DNA of 23,111 bases. Origin: Acidimicrobiia bacterium (GTDB taxonomy: Bacteria > Actinomycetota > Acidimicrobiia > Spongiisociales > ZC4RG35). The position numbers and the translations under genes are program-made. The stretch is from positions 1 to 23,111 of the forward strand of contig JAOUGY010000011.1 in assembly GCA_029865445.1 (NCBI GenBank), given 5' to 3'. The stretch's first letter is position 1. The number at the start of each line of letters is the position of its first letter. The notes under the pieces were generated by a model. That model saw only the letters and a list, made by a program, of their open reading frames with translations. It did not search any database and was not told the origin of the DNA. Positions 6,488 to 14,740 of this stretch are shown in pieces.

Positions 6488-8416
6488 ATGACGAAATCAC
6501 CATTCCGCCTGCTTCTCATCGCGCTCTCCGGCCTTGCGCTTCTCGTTGTCGGAGCGTTCGGGTTGTCGCGCCTCTTCGCCGGCGATACGGTCCTGGGCGA
6601 CGTCACCGCTCTCGGGGTTCAGGTGGGAGGTCTGTCACCAGACGAGCTCACCTCGACACTCGAGACCGCCGCCGCCGAGCTCCAGGCCCGGGAAGCGGTG
6701 TTCAGCATTCGAGGGGCCACCACGCCATTGCTACCGGAACAGGTGGAGCTCGAGTTCAACGTCGCCGCCATGGCGGCGGAAGCGCTCCGGATCGGACGGG
6801 AAGGCGGCCTGTCGTCGCAGTTCCGATGGTGGATTGGTCACTTCGGCGACGCCGAAATCATCAGGACCGTGGCGACCGTCGACGAGGATGCCGTCGAGGA
6901 CGTGCTGATGCTGTGGGATGAGGACTTCGTCGGCAACCCTCCATTTCCGGGCGGTATCCGATTCTCCGGCACGAACCCCGAACCGGACTACCCCCGCGAT
7001 GGCGAGCAGATCGACAGAAGCGTGGCGCCATCGCTGATGCTCGACGCGCTCACGGCCGTGTCAGGCGAGGTCGTCGAGCTCCCGGTGGCGTCGATCGAGG
7101 CCAGACTCACCGACTTCGATGTCGACCAGGCCGTCGCCAACGCCCGGCTGTGGCTTTCGGCGCCCGTCGTCCTCCGCTCGGAGGACGGAGAGAAGAGCAT
7201 CACCTTTTCACCGGATCAGCTGGCCTCAGCTCTCACGACAACGCCGACCGCGGACCGGCTGGAACTCGGGTTCGACCCGGCGGCCATCGAGCAGATCCTC
7301 GATGCCGCCCGGGACGAGCTCGAACAACCGCCGGTGGATGCCCGATTCGAGACGGACGGATACGACGTCAGCGTCGTCCCAGGGTTCAGCGGGACCATCA
7401 TCGACCCCGAAGCCACCGCCACCGAACTGGCCTTGGCCGCCGGGTCGGCCGGCCGAACCGGTGTCTTGCCCTTCATCGAAGGCGCGGCGCCCGAAACGAC
7501 CACGGCCGACCTCGAAGCCCTCGGGATCGAACACCTCGTCAGCCAGTTCACCACGTACCACGACTGCTGTCAGAACCGCGTCACCAATATCCACCTCATG
7601 GCGGATGCCATGGACGGAGCCATCGTCGCTCCCGGGGGCACGCTCTCGCTCAATGAGTACGTCGGTCCGCGAACCGAGGCGAAGGGATACCTCGAAGACG
7701 GCACCATCGTCGCCGGCGAGCTCACCAAGACGATCGGCGGCGGGGTGAGCCAGTTCGCCACCACCTTCTACAACGCGGTCTTCTGGGGCGGATATGAGGA
7801 CGTCACCCACAAGCCGCACAGCTTCTACTTCCCCCGCTACCCCGAAGGAATCGAAGCGACCATCTCCTGGCCCGCCCCCGAGCTGATCTTCAAGAACAAC
7901 ACGGACGCCGGAGTCCTCGTGAAGACGTCGTATACCGACACCTCGATCACCGTCCGTTTCTACGGCGACAACGACGGTCGGGCCGTCGCTCTCGCCTATC
8001 CGGTCGGAGGGCCCCTGCAACGTGAGGTCATCAACGAAGGTGGAGCCCAGGCCCGGGTCGTCTCGGCGTCCGTGGGCGATCGGTTCGACTTCCGTGAACC
8101 CGGCGAGCCCGAATACAGGGCAAACCCCGACCTCGCCGTGGACCGGCAGGTCACGCTCCAGAGTTCGGGCGCCGGGTGGAGCGTGCGGATCACCCGCACC
8201 GTCACCATCGGTGGCAACGACGACGTTCAGGAGTGGGTCGCCGTGTACTCGCCCCGCCGGCAGATCATCGAGGTCCACCCGTGCATGGTTCCCGACACCT
8301 CGGTGGAATGCCCAGAGCCTTCGACGACCACGACGGCCGTCCCCCCGTCGACCACGGGAACGACGCCGACCACCGACCCTCCGCCGACCACCACGCCAAC
8401 GACAGCCGGCGGTTGA
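6488..8416 (+). CDS. VanW-family cell-wall protein with PG-binding-type repeats
   Basis: This 642-residue protein has an N-terminal membrane helix or uncleaved signal (residues about 7-31), then an extracellular region. Residues about 40-340 carry two divergent repeats of the kind found before VanW domains (peptidoglycan-binding-4-like), and the VanW domain begins near 348. Its hallmarks are TNIHLMADAMDG, PGGTLSLNEYVGPRTEAKGY, GGGVSQFATTFYNAVFWGG (417 onwards), HKPHSFYFPRYPEG and FKNNT. Where many VanW proteins have GGGxCQ this one has GGGVSQ (Ser421), and it has an adjacent Cys pair at 360-361 (HDCCQNR) that could form a disulfide or metal site outside the cell. The C-terminus is a Thr/Pro-rich low-complexity tail of about 30 residues, typical of wall-spanning or glycosylated linkers. 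VanW function is not settled. The stop abuts that of the convergent gene (TGATCA at 8414-8419). Confidence 0.9.
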   Translation: MTKSPFRLLLIALSGLALLVVGAFGLSRLFAGDTVLGDVTALGVQVGGLSPDELTSTLETAAAELQAREAVFSIRGATTPLLPEQVELEFNVAAMAAEALRIGREGGLSSQFRWWIGHFGDAEIIRTVATVDEDAVEDVLMLWDEDFVGNPPFPGGIRFSGTNPEPDYPRDGEQIDRSVAPSLMLDALTAVSGEVVELPVASIEARLTDFDVDQAVANARLWLSAPVVLRSEDGEKSITFSPDQLASALTTTPTADRLELGFDPAAIEQILDAARDELEQPPVDARFETDGYDVSVVPGFSGTIIDPEATATELALAAGSAGRTGVLPFIEGAAPETTTADLEALGIEHLVSQFTTYHDCCQNRVTNIHLMADAMDGAIVAPGGTLSLNEYVGPRTEAKGYLEDGTIVAGELTKTIGGGVSQFATTFYNAVFWGGYEDVTHKPHSFYFPRYPEGIEATISWPAPELIFKNNTDAGVLVKTSYTDTSITVRFYGDNDGRAVALAYPVGGPLQREVINEGGAQARVVSASVGDRFDFREPGEPEYRANPDLAVDRQVTLQSSGAGWSVRITRTVTIGGNDDVQEWVAVYSPRRQIIEVHPCMVPDTSVECPEPSTTTTAVPPSTTGTTPTTDPPPTTTPTTAGG

Positions 8417-8713
8417 TCAGGAGTAGAAGCGGAAGAACTCGGAGACGACCGACGACGCCAATATGACGGCACCGTCGTTCCAGTCCTGAGGACGTCTCAC
8501 CGAGACGGTGTTCGACATGACAAACACGTGATCCACCGAGGGGTCGGCCTCGAAGAGTCGCACCGCCAGCCTGGCCGGGAACGTGCTTTGGGCACGGGCC
8601 GCCTCGACACCGCTGAAGCTCTCCCCGACCTGGCCGGCGAGGCTGCGATCTGTGTCGATGATCAAAACATGATCGACGACGTTGGTCCCGTTGATCTCAA
8701 TGGTCTGTCCCAT
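8417..8713 (-). CDS. Small protein resembling the Nfu N-terminal domain
   Basis: This is a 98-residue protein. Residues 46-95 follow the pattern of the Nfu/NifU N-terminal domain: PARLAVRLFEADPSVDHVFV, then a short strand MSNTVSV, then DWND (77-80), then a helix SSVVSEFF. The family consensus is sPLAxxLFxixGVxxVFxgxdxItVtk...dWxxlkpxIxxxI. Full Nfu proteins carry a second domain with a CxxC that holds the Fe-S cluster; this protein has no cysteine, so it could only be a helper or binding module. It follows pyruvate kinase by 34 bases but also has its own promoter-like sequence. The domain assignment is by pattern only and could be wrong; codon use and stop placement support a real gene. Confidence 0.55.
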   Translation of the reverse strand: MGQTIEINGTNVVDHVLIIDTDRSLAGQVGESFSGVEAARAQSTFPARLAVRLFEADPSVDHVFVMSNTVSVRRPQDWNDGAVILASSVVSEFFRFYS

Positions 8714-8724
8714 GGGCGGTGGCG

Positions 8725-8752
8725 ATCATAGCCGGTTGACCGATACGTCAAC
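8725..8752 (-). promoter_or_regulatory. Promoter with inverted repeat upstream of the Nfu-like gene
   Basis: On the minus strand TTGACG (8751-8746) and TATGAT (8730-8725) form a recognisable -35/-10 pair with a short 15-base spacer, 11 bases before the ATG at 8713. The -35 lies inside a perfect inverted repeat, GTTGAC (8735-8740), six bases, GTCAAC (8747-8752), which also covers the pyruvate kinase stop codon (8750-8748). It could be an operator. There is no T run to make it an intrinsic terminator. Confidence 0.5.
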
Positions 8753-10220
8753 GACTGCCCCCTCCTCCCACCTCCGGTGCGCTCCTCCCACCCTTCTGCG
8801 ACAGGGCACCCCGATCGCGCTCTCCGATGACATGGATCTTCATGAGGTTGGTGGAAGCCTGAACGTTGGGGGGAATGCCCGCAACCATCACGACCGCCTT
8901 CCCGCGCTCGCAGAGCCCTTCCTTCTCTAGGAACTTCTCGGCGGCCGCGATCATGACGTCGGTGTAGTCCCGCCGTCCGAATCGGTGCGGCAACACACCC
9001 CGGTACAGCGCCATCCGGCTCAACGTTGCCGGCTCGGGAGTGAACGCAACGATCTGCGCCGGTGGCCGGTACTTGGACAACAACCGCGCCGTGCTGCCCG
9101 ACTCTGTGAACGCGACGATCGTCTCGATCTCGAGATTGTGCGCCGCTTCTACCGCCGCCCGTGCCACGGCCGATGCAAAAGAGTCACCGACGTCGATGAA
9201 GTCGATCATGGAGGCCTGGTCCATACCCGATTCGACCGTCGCACAGATCTTCGCCATCGTTTCGACCGCTTCCACGGGGAAGTCTCCGGCCGCCGTCTCG
9301 GCGGAAAGCATCACGGCATCCGTCCCTGCCAGGACGGCATTGGCGACGTCGGTGACCTCAGCCCGCGTCGGCCTAGGGGACTTGGTCATCGATTCGAGCA
9401 TCTCGGTCGCCGTGATCGAGATCAGTCCTGCCCTGTTGGTCCGCGACAGGATGTCGGCCTGTACGAGCGGGAGCCGTTCCAGAGGCATCTGAACGCCCAG
9501 GTCGCCACGCGCCACCATCGCCCCCGACGCCTCGGTCAGGATGTCATCGAGGTTGGAATAGGCGGCTGCCAGCTCGATCTTGGCGATGACGGGTACGCCG
9601 GCCGCCAGTTCCCTGATCTCTTCGATGTCGGCGCCGGTTCGTACGAAGGAGGCCGCGACATAGTCGACCGCGATCTCCCGGCCGAACTCCAGGTCGATGC
9701 GGTCCTTCCCGGTTATCGCCGGCACCCGGAGGTTCGTGTCGGGGAACGCAACGCCCTTGCCATCCCCCAGCACGCCGCCCTGGATCACCTTGGCGTCGAT
9801 TCGGTCGGCGTGTTTGGACTCCGCGACGACCCGAATCAGGCCGTCGGCGAGAAGGATTTCCTCCCCCGGTTCGACATCTTCGAGCAGGTGGTCGTAGTCG
9901 AGGAAGATCTCACCCGGCGGTGCCATCTCCCTCCCCTGCCGGAGAATGACGTGCTGACCGTTCGCCAGCTGAACGGCCCCGTCGGGGAAGAAGCCGACCC
10001 GCAACTTTGGGCCCTGGATATCCTGAAGTACCGCAACCACCCGGCCTTCGGCCTCTGCACCCTCCCGCACCCAGGTTGCGAAGCGCCGGTGCACGTCGTG
10101 ATCGCCGTGACTGAAGTTGAGCCGGGCGACATCCATCCCGGCCGCGATCAGCTTCCGGACCTTGTCGGGCGAACCGACCGCAGGCCCGAGCGTCGCAACG
10201 ATCTTGGTGAGGCGTTCCAT
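8748..10220 (-). CDS. pyk: Pyruvate kinase
   Basis: This 490-residue enzyme catalyses phosphoenolpyruvate plus ADP to pyruvate plus ATP, the last step of glycolysis. It begins TKIVATLGPA and has ARLNFSHG at 32-39, DIQGPKLRVG, VIAKIE with the catalytic Lys, MVARGDLGV, and TATEMLESM with the substrate-binding Thr; the usual residue after TAT is Gln, here Glu. The sequence after KIE is LAAAYSNLDDI, where most enzymes have NxEGVxNxDEI. The C-terminal allosteric-type domain is present (GSTARLLSKYRP), followed by a short Gly/Ser/Arg-rich tail. The ATG at 10220 has a TAGCCT -10 box nine bases upstream, so it is probably transcribed separately from the gene before it, which ends 51 bases away. Confidence 0.96.
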   Translation of the reverse strand: MERLTKIVATLGPAVGSPDKVRKLIAAGMDVARLNFSHGDHDVHRRFATWVREGAEAEGRVVAVLQDIQGPKLRVGFFPDGAVQLANGQHVILRQGREMAPPGEIFLDYDHLLEDVEPGEEILLADGLIRVVAESKHADRIDAKVIQGGVLGDGKGVAFPDTNLRVPAITGKDRIDLEFGREIAVDYVAASFVRTGADIEEIRELAAGVPVIAKIELAAAYSNLDDILTEASGAMVARGDLGVQMPLERLPLVQADILSRTNRAGLISITATEMLESMTKSPRPTRAEVTDVANAVLAGTDAVMLSAETAAGDFPVEAVETMAKICATVESGMDQASMIDFIDVGDSFASAVARAAVEAAHNLEIETIVAFTESGSTARLLSKYRPPAQIVAFTPEPATLSRMALYRGVLPHRFGRRDYTDVMIAAAEKFLEKEGLCERGKAVVMVAGIPPNVQASTNLMKIHVIGERDRGALSQKGGRSAPEVGGGGSR

Positions 10221-10229
10221 CGGCTTGCG

Positions 10230-10235
10230 AGGCTA
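10230..10235 (-). promoter_or_regulatory. -10 box for pyk
   Basis: TAGCCT on the minus strand (10235 down to 10230) lies nine bases before the pyk ATG, giving a leader of only two or three bases. It is the same hexamer as that of the lipid kinase gene at 817-822. No -35 is evident in the 51-base gap. Confidence 0.5.
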
Positions 10236-10271
10236 CGCCTTCACCGGTCGGAGTGCGAACACGAACGGCGT

Positions 10272-11081
10272 TCACCTCGGACGCGAACCCACCCGTTCGA
10301 GGAATCGTGTGGCGTCCGACCGTTCGCTGGAGGCGATGTCGATTGTCTTCGCGGAGGCCGCCAACATCCCCGCGACCTGCCTCGCCCGCTTCTGGTCGAG
10401 GTTGGCGTGGGGCGCTTCGAGGACGACGACCGGACGGCTCGATGCGATCGCCCGGCACACTTCGATGAGGTAGGCCTCCGAATCCTCGGCGGCGGATTCG
10501 GGCTCGGCCAGAAGGTCACCCAACCCCATCGCCCTGGCGAGCTGACCTGCCCACGCCGCTTCCTCGGGTCCGAGGCCCAACCCGAGGTTCCACCCGACGA
10601 GACCTCGGAACATGATGGGAGGCGAGGCGACGATCTCGGCCTTTTCGAAGTCCACGAATCCGCCGTCATACGTGACGACCGCTCCTGGCCCCGTGGGCCA
10701 GGAGCTGCGGAGCAGGGATGCCGCGGCGAGGATGGCGGGCGCGAACCAGGCGACATACGCCAGGCCGCCCACGATGGCCGCCGCAACCGCGAGCCACGGC
10801 CAGTCGCCGAGAACCTCGTGAGCGAGCACCGACCGTCGCGTTTCGGCCGGCAGGAACCAGTACGCCCGGTCGACGTTGCGGCCTCTGGACGCCCACCGCC
10901 ATCCCGCCACCCCCACCGCCAGCGATGCCGCACCCAGAAACACCGAAGCCGCCTCCTGCCATGGCCCGGCCGCAAAACTGCAAGCCGCCGTCAACGAAGC
11001 CAGCAGGCGAGCCCGCCGGGGGGCATTGATCCAAAGACCGAGACCGGCTCCGAAACCGGCGATCACCCAGGCCAGGGTCAC
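10272..11081 (-). CDS. Membrane protein with degenerate ABC-ATPase-like C-terminal domain
   Basis: This is a 269-residue protein. The first ~125 residues hold about four hydrophobic segments (near 3-21, 26-40, 44-62 and 93-115). From ~118 on, the order of segments follows an ABC nucleotide-binding domain with every key motif altered. APAILAAASLL stands where GxxGxGKST should be; VTYDGG matches the xxYDGx strand; IVASPPIMFRGLVGWNL (150-166) matches VxQxPxLFxGTxxxNL with the Q-loop Gln lost. ESAAEDSEAYLIEVCRAIA replaces LSGGQxQRxxxARAL; VVVLEAPHANLD (218-229) replaces LLLLDEPxxxLD with D to E and E to A; the switch His is Ser. Such a domain should not hydrolyse ATP. The GTG at 11081 overlaps the stop of the 33-residue peptide gene (GTGA), so it is chosen over an in-frame ATG at 11195 inside the HAD gene. 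Function is unknown. Confidence 0.6.
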   Translation of the reverse strand: MTLAWVIAGFGAGLGLWINAPRRARLLASLTAACSFAAGPWQEAASVFLGAASLAVGVAGWRWASRGRNVDRAYWFLPAETRRSVLAHEVLGDWPWLAVAAAIVGGLAYVAWFAPAILAAASLLRSSWPTGPGAVVTYDGGFVDFEKAEIVASPPIMFRGLVGWNLGLGLGPEEAAWAGQLARAMGLGDLLAEPESAAEDSEAYLIEVCRAIASSRPVVVLEAPHANLDQKRARQVAGMLAASAKTIDIASSERSDATRFLERVGSRPR

Positions 11082-11179
11082 TTGCCACGTCCCCTGCGGA
11101 GGAGCAACACGACCACGACAAGCGGAATGCCCCAGGCCAGGACCACAGCCAAGATGCCGGCGAGAGTCGACGGGTCCAC
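11078..11179 (-). CDS. 33-residue single-pass membrane peptide
   Basis: A small ORF from GTG 11179 reads VDPSTLAGILAVVLAWGIP, then a Val/Leu-rich stretch, ending LLRRGRGK. It is one hydrophobic helix (about residues 6-27) followed by a basic end, giving a predicted N-out/C-in membrane peptide. It starts five bases after the HAD gene stop, and its TGA overlaps the next gene's GTG by four bases (GTGA), the same junction as gatC-gatA. Fit into the operon without gaps, plus the membrane-protein pattern, argues that it is translated. CcmD-like peptides have a similar build, but no cytochrome c maturation gene is nearby, so I leave it unnamed. Confidence 0.6.
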   Translation of the reverse strand: MDPSTLAGILAVVLAWGIPLVVVVLLLRRGRGK

Positions 11180-11184
11180 TTCGA

Positions 11185-11805
11185 TCAGGCCCCACCGAGA
11201 TCGTCGACCACGAGGTCGGCGCCGGACAGCTCCGATTCGGGAACCGCTCCCCGCCGCACGGCGATCACGCGGGCGCCCGCTGCTCGGGCCGCGGCAATGC
11301 CGGTGGGAGTGTCCTCCACCACCACCGACCGCTCTACGGCGACACCCAACCTCCGCGCCACCTCCCGGTAGACATCAGGAGCGGGCTTGGGCCGATCGAC
11401 CTCGTCGCCCGCAACGCTCACTTCCACGCTCAATCCCGTGGAGGCGAGCACCGCGTTCAGCCTCCATCTGGGGCTGTTCGAACCGACACCCACGGGCGTG
11501 CCCGAGGCGATCACCTGTTCGAGGAGCGCAACCGCGTCGGGAAACGGACTGACCCCCTCCGATGCCACGAGGTCGAGGAAACGCTCGCGGGCATCCAACT
11601 CCACCACATCGGCGGCTCGACCAACCAGCGGCGCATGGTGTTCTGCGAGATCACGCTCGGTCTTGCCGATGAAACTCCCGATCCGTTCCTCGGTGGTGTG
11701 ACCGCCCAACCCGATGACCGTGGCCGTCCACGCCCGGACGGAGGCGGGCTCGGAGTCGGCGAGCACACCGTCGCAATCGAAAATGACCGCGTCGAACGGA
11801 CCCAA
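11185..11805 (-). CDS. HAD-superfamily hydrolase (subfamily IA, phosphoglucomutase/phosphatase-like)
   Basis: This 206-residue protein has the four HAD motifs in order: FDCDGVLADSE with nucleophile Asp10 and Asp12, SNS at 109-111, Lys140 in RPKPAPDVY, and EDTPTG at 164-169. A helical cap (about 16-85) lies between motif I and II, typical of beta-phosphoglucomutase and phosphoglycolate phosphatase relatives. The substrate cannot be assigned: the ADSE and EDTPTGIAAA signatures are common to many sugar-phosphate phosphatases. The start is the TTG at 11805, eleven bases after the gatB stop; there is no ATG or GTG before the catalytic Asp. Position suggests cotranscription with gatCAB. Confidence 0.85.
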   Translation of the reverse strand: MGPFDAVIFDCDGVLADSEPASVRAWTATVIGLGGHTTEERIGSFIGKTERDLAEHHAPLVGRAADVVELDARERFLDLVASEGVSPFPDAVALLEQVIASGTPVGVGSNSPRWRLNAVLASTGLSVEVSVAGDEVDRPKPAPDVYREVARRLGVAVERSVVVEDTPTGIAAARAAGARVIAVRRGAVPESELSGADLVVDDLGGA

Positions 11806-11816
11806 ACCGAAGATCT

Positions 11817-13274
11817 TCAGGACAGCTTCTCCCGCAAGAGCTCGTTGACGAGCTTCGGTTCCGCCTTGCCCTGGGTGGCTCTCATGACCTGACCCACCAG
11901 GAATCCGACCACCTTCTGCTCGCCCGCCTGGTACCGCTCGACCGCGTCGGGGTTCGCAGCCAGGACCTCGTCGACCGCGGCTGCAATCGCACCGGCATCC
12001 GAGATCTGGATGAGGTCTCTCCCTTCGGCCACCGCCTCCGGCGCTCCCTCACCGCGCATGACGCCGTCGAGCACGTCTTTGGCCGCGGAAGCGGACACCT
12101 TGGAATCGGACACCATCGCCACGAGCGCCGCCAGCCATTCACCGGTGAGCGGGCTGTCACCCGGGGCGGTGTCCTCGCGCCGCAGCCAGGCCGTCACCTC
12201 ACCGGTGATCCAGATGGCGGCGGCCTTGGCGTCCGCTCCTGCATCGACCGCGTGGTCGAACACCGCCCGGAGATCGGCGTCGGCACCGGCCAGCACGCCG
12301 GCGAGGTGAGGGTCGAGGCCGAGATCCGCATACCGGGCTCGGCGCTCCGCGGGCAGTTCGGGCAGCGACTGTCGTATCTCGGCCTGCCAGGTGGCGTCGA
12401 TGACGATCGGAACGAGATCTGGTTCGGTGAAGTACCGGTAGTCCGACGAGCCTTCCTTGGTCCGCATGCCATGGGTGACGCCGGCCTCCTCATCCCAATG
12501 CCGGGTTTCCTGGATCACCGTCCCTCCCGAGGTGATCTCGTCGACCTGTCGTTCGATCTCGTAGGCCACCGCCCGCTCCAATGACCGGAACGAGTTCATG
12601 TTCTTGATCTCGACTTTGGTGCCGAATTCGGGCGCCCCCTCCTGGCGAACCGAGATGTTGGCGTCGAACCGCATCGAACCTTCCTCGAGCTTGGCATCGG
12701 AGACGTCGAGTTCGAGGATCACGTTGCGGAGCTCCTGGGCGTAGGCCCGGGCCTGAGCCGCCGTCCGGATGTCGGGCTTGGACACGATCTCGACGAGCGG
12801 AACTCCGGAACGATTGAAGTCGAGGAGCGTCTCGGTGGCTGCATGGATACGGCCACCTTCGCCCATGTGGAGCGACTTGCCCGTGTCCTCCTCCTGATGT
12901 GCCCGCTCGATGCCGATCCGAACGGTGTCCCCGTCGACGGCGACGTCGAGGAACCCGTCATGACACACCGGGATGTCGAACTGGCTGATCTGGTAGTTCT
13001 TCGGCAAGTCGGCGTAGAAGTAGTTCTTCCGATGAAACACCGACGTCTCCGAGATCTCGCAGTTCAAGGCCATTCCGATCTTCGAGATCCATTCGATCGC
13101 CGTCCTGTTCGGAACCGGGAGGGCGCCCGGTAGGCCGAGGCACGTCGGACAGACGTTCATGTTCGGCTCGTCACCAAAGCCCACCTTGCAGCCGCAGAAC
13201 ATCTTCGATTGCGTGAGCAGCTCGACGTGAACCTCGATGCCGATCACGGCTTCCCAACCTTCGAGCACACTCAT
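11817..13274 (-). CDS. gatB: Asp-tRNA(Asn)/Glu-tRNA(Gln) amidotransferase subunit B
   Basis: This 485-residue kinase-like subunit of GatCAB activates the misacylated Glu or Asp on tRNA before amidation. It shows IGIEVHVEL near the start, a zinc-type cysteine set CGC...CPTC (Cys27, Cys29, Cys42, Cys45), LPKNYQISQFD, NRSGVPLVEIVS, and a helical YqeY-like tail beginning near 330 that contacts tRNA, including GxVMxATxGKAxPxxVNELL near the end. It overlaps gatA by four bases (ATGA). The length is normal for the family. Confidence 0.97.
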   Translation of the reverse strand: MSVLEGWEAVIGIEVHVELLTQSKMFCGCKVGFGDEPNMNVCPTCLGLPGALPVPNRTAIEWISKIGMALNCEISETSVFHRKNYFYADLPKNYQISQFDIPVCHDGFLDVAVDGDTVRIGIERAHQEEDTGKSLHMGEGGRIHAATETLLDFNRSGVPLVEIVSKPDIRTAAQARAYAQELRNVILELDVSDAKLEEGSMRFDANISVRQEGAPEFGTKVEIKNMNSFRSLERAVAYEIERQVDEITSGGTVIQETRHWDEEAGVTHGMRTKEGSSDYRYFTEPDLVPIVIDATWQAEIRQSLPELPAERRARYADLGLDPHLAGVLAGADADLRAVFDHAVDAGADAKAAAIWITGEVTAWLRREDTAPGDSPLTGEWLAALVAMVSDSKVSASAAKDVLDGVMRGEGAPEAVAEGRDLIQISDAGAIAAAVDEVLAANPDAVERYQAGEQKVVGFLVGQVMRATQGKAEPKLVNELLREKLS

Positions 13275-14740
13275 GCCGTCACCCCCGCCAGTTCGGGCCG
13301 GGCATCGAAGGTCGCCAATCGCTCCACCTCAGCCGCCACCCGATACATCACCGGCTCACCCAGCGCAGGAGCCATCACCTGGAACCCGATCGGCAAACCG
13401 GACTCGTCGAGGCCGATGGGGATCGAGATCCCGGGGTGACCTGCGAGATTCGATGGGATGGTGCAGATATCGCAGAGGTACATGGCCAGGGGGTCCTGGC
13501 TCTTGTCGCCCATCTTGAAGGCCGTGAAGGGACTCGTCGGCGACACCAGCACGTCCACTTTCTCGTAGGCAGCCGCGAAGTCGGCCTGCAACAGGGCGCG
13601 CACCTCGAGCGCCTTGCCGTAGAAGGCGTCGTAGTAGCCCGCCGACAGCGCATAGGTCCCCAGCAGGATTCGGCGTGTCACCTCGGGCCCAAAGCCCTCC
13701 GCCCGCGACCGCGCCATCATCTCTTCGGTCGTGGCGCCCGACACGCGGAGCCCATATCGGATGCCGTCGAAACGGGCGAGGTTTGCCGAACACTCGGCGG
13801 GGGCGATCAGGTAATACGCCGAGAGAGCTGCATCCACCGTCGGCACCGAAACCTCGACGACATCGGCGCCGGTCGCCGACAACCGATCGAGCATCGATGA
13901 GCAGGCGGCCTCGACCGCCGGCTCGAATCCTTCGCCGGAGAACTCCTTGACCACGCCGATCCGCAAGCCTTGGACACCGCGTCCGATCGCGTCCGAGAAG
14001 TTGGGGTATTCACCACGGAACGATGTCGCATCCCGAGGATCGAATCCGGCGATCGCGTCGAGCAACAGCGCCGAGTCGGTGACCGTCCGGGTGAACGGAC
14101 CGATCTGATCGAGCGAGGAGGCGAACGCGATCAAACCGAACCGACTCACCAACCCGTACGTCGGTTTCATCCCGACCACGCCGCACAAGGCAGCCGGCTG
14201 TCTGATCGATCCTCCCGTATCCGAGCCGAGTGCTCCCAGCGCAGAACCGGCGGCAACCACCGCCGCCGAACCACCCGAAGAACCCCCTGGCACCCGGTCG
14301 GGATCCCACGGGTTCGACGTGGCTCCATACGCCGAGTTCTCGGTCGACGAGCCCATGGCAAATTCGTCGAGGTTGGTCTTGCCGGTGATGACCGCTCCCT
14401 GGGAACGAAGTCGCTCGACCACGGTGGCGTCGTACGGCGGCCGGTAGCCGGCGAGGATCTTCGATGACGCCGTCGTCTCGACCCCGTGCGTGCACATGTT
14501 GTCTTTCAACGCGATCGGGATGCCGTCGAGCGGACCCAGGGGATCCTTTCTTGCATGGCGCCGATCGGATTCGGCGGCGGCGGCCATCGCACCGTCACGG
14601 TCCATCGTCAGGTATGCATGGAGAACGGCCTCGGTCATGGCGGCGCGATCCAGGACCGCCTCAGTCAGCTGAGTCGATGTCATCTCCCCAGATGCGAGAC
14701 CCGCGGCCGCCTGGGTGATGGTCAGGTCGGCGGCGGTCAC
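13271..14740 (-). CDS. gatA: Asp-tRNA(Asn)/Glu-tRNA(Gln) amidotransferase subunit A
   Basis: This 489-residue amidase-signature subunit releases ammonia from glutamine for GatCAB. The Ser-cisSer-Lys triad is visible: Lys79 in ALKDNM, Ser154 in PGGSSGGS, and Ser178 in GSDTGGS. These positions equal those I recall for the Staphylococcus aureus enzyme. The frame stays open far upstream (to 15214), but the GTG at 14740, overlapping the gatC stop in GTGA, begins at the usual family N-terminus (LTITQAAAGLASGE). The fixed gatC-A-B order and four-base overlaps indicate translational coupling of the three subunits. Confidence 0.97.
   Translation of the reverse strand: MTAADLTITQAAAGLASGEMTSTQLTEAVLDRAAMTEAVLHAYLTMDRDGAMAAAAESDRRHARKDPLGPLDGIPIALKDNMCTHGVETTASSKILAGYRPPYDATVVERLRSQGAVITGKTNLDEFAMGSSTENSAYGATSNPWDPDRVPGGSSGGSAAVVAAGSALGALGSDTGGSIRQPAALCGVVGMKPTYGLVSRFGLIAFASSLDQIGPFTRTVTDSALLLDAIAGFDPRDATSFRGEYPNFSDAIGRGVQGLRIGVVKEFSGEGFEPAVEAACSSMLDRLSATGADVVEVSVPTVDAALSAYYLIAPAECSANLARFDGIRYGLRVSGATTEEMMARSRAEGFGPEVTRRILLGTYALSAGYYDAFYGKALEVRALLQADFAAAYEKVDVLVSPTSPFTAFKMGDKSQDPLAMYLCDICTIPSNLAGHPGISIPIGLDESGLPIGFQVMAPALGEPVMYRVAAEVERLATFDARPELAGVTA

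Noticed and set aside
7226..8278. Minus-strand open frame of 350 codons opposite the VanW gene
   Set aside because: Asp/Gly/Val-rich mirror of the VanW coding frame, with no start signal or domain.
8313..8410. Repetitive ACC/ACG-rich stretch that looks like a tandem repeat
   Set aside because: It encodes the Thr/Pro tail of the VanW protein; the units are irregular and explained by the protein sequence.
8985..11552. Very long plus-strand open frame (855 codons) across pyk and the ABC-like gene
   Set aside because: It is antisense to well-supported genes, rich in Arg, His, Gly and Pro as expected for the complement of high-GC codons, and shows no domain pattern.
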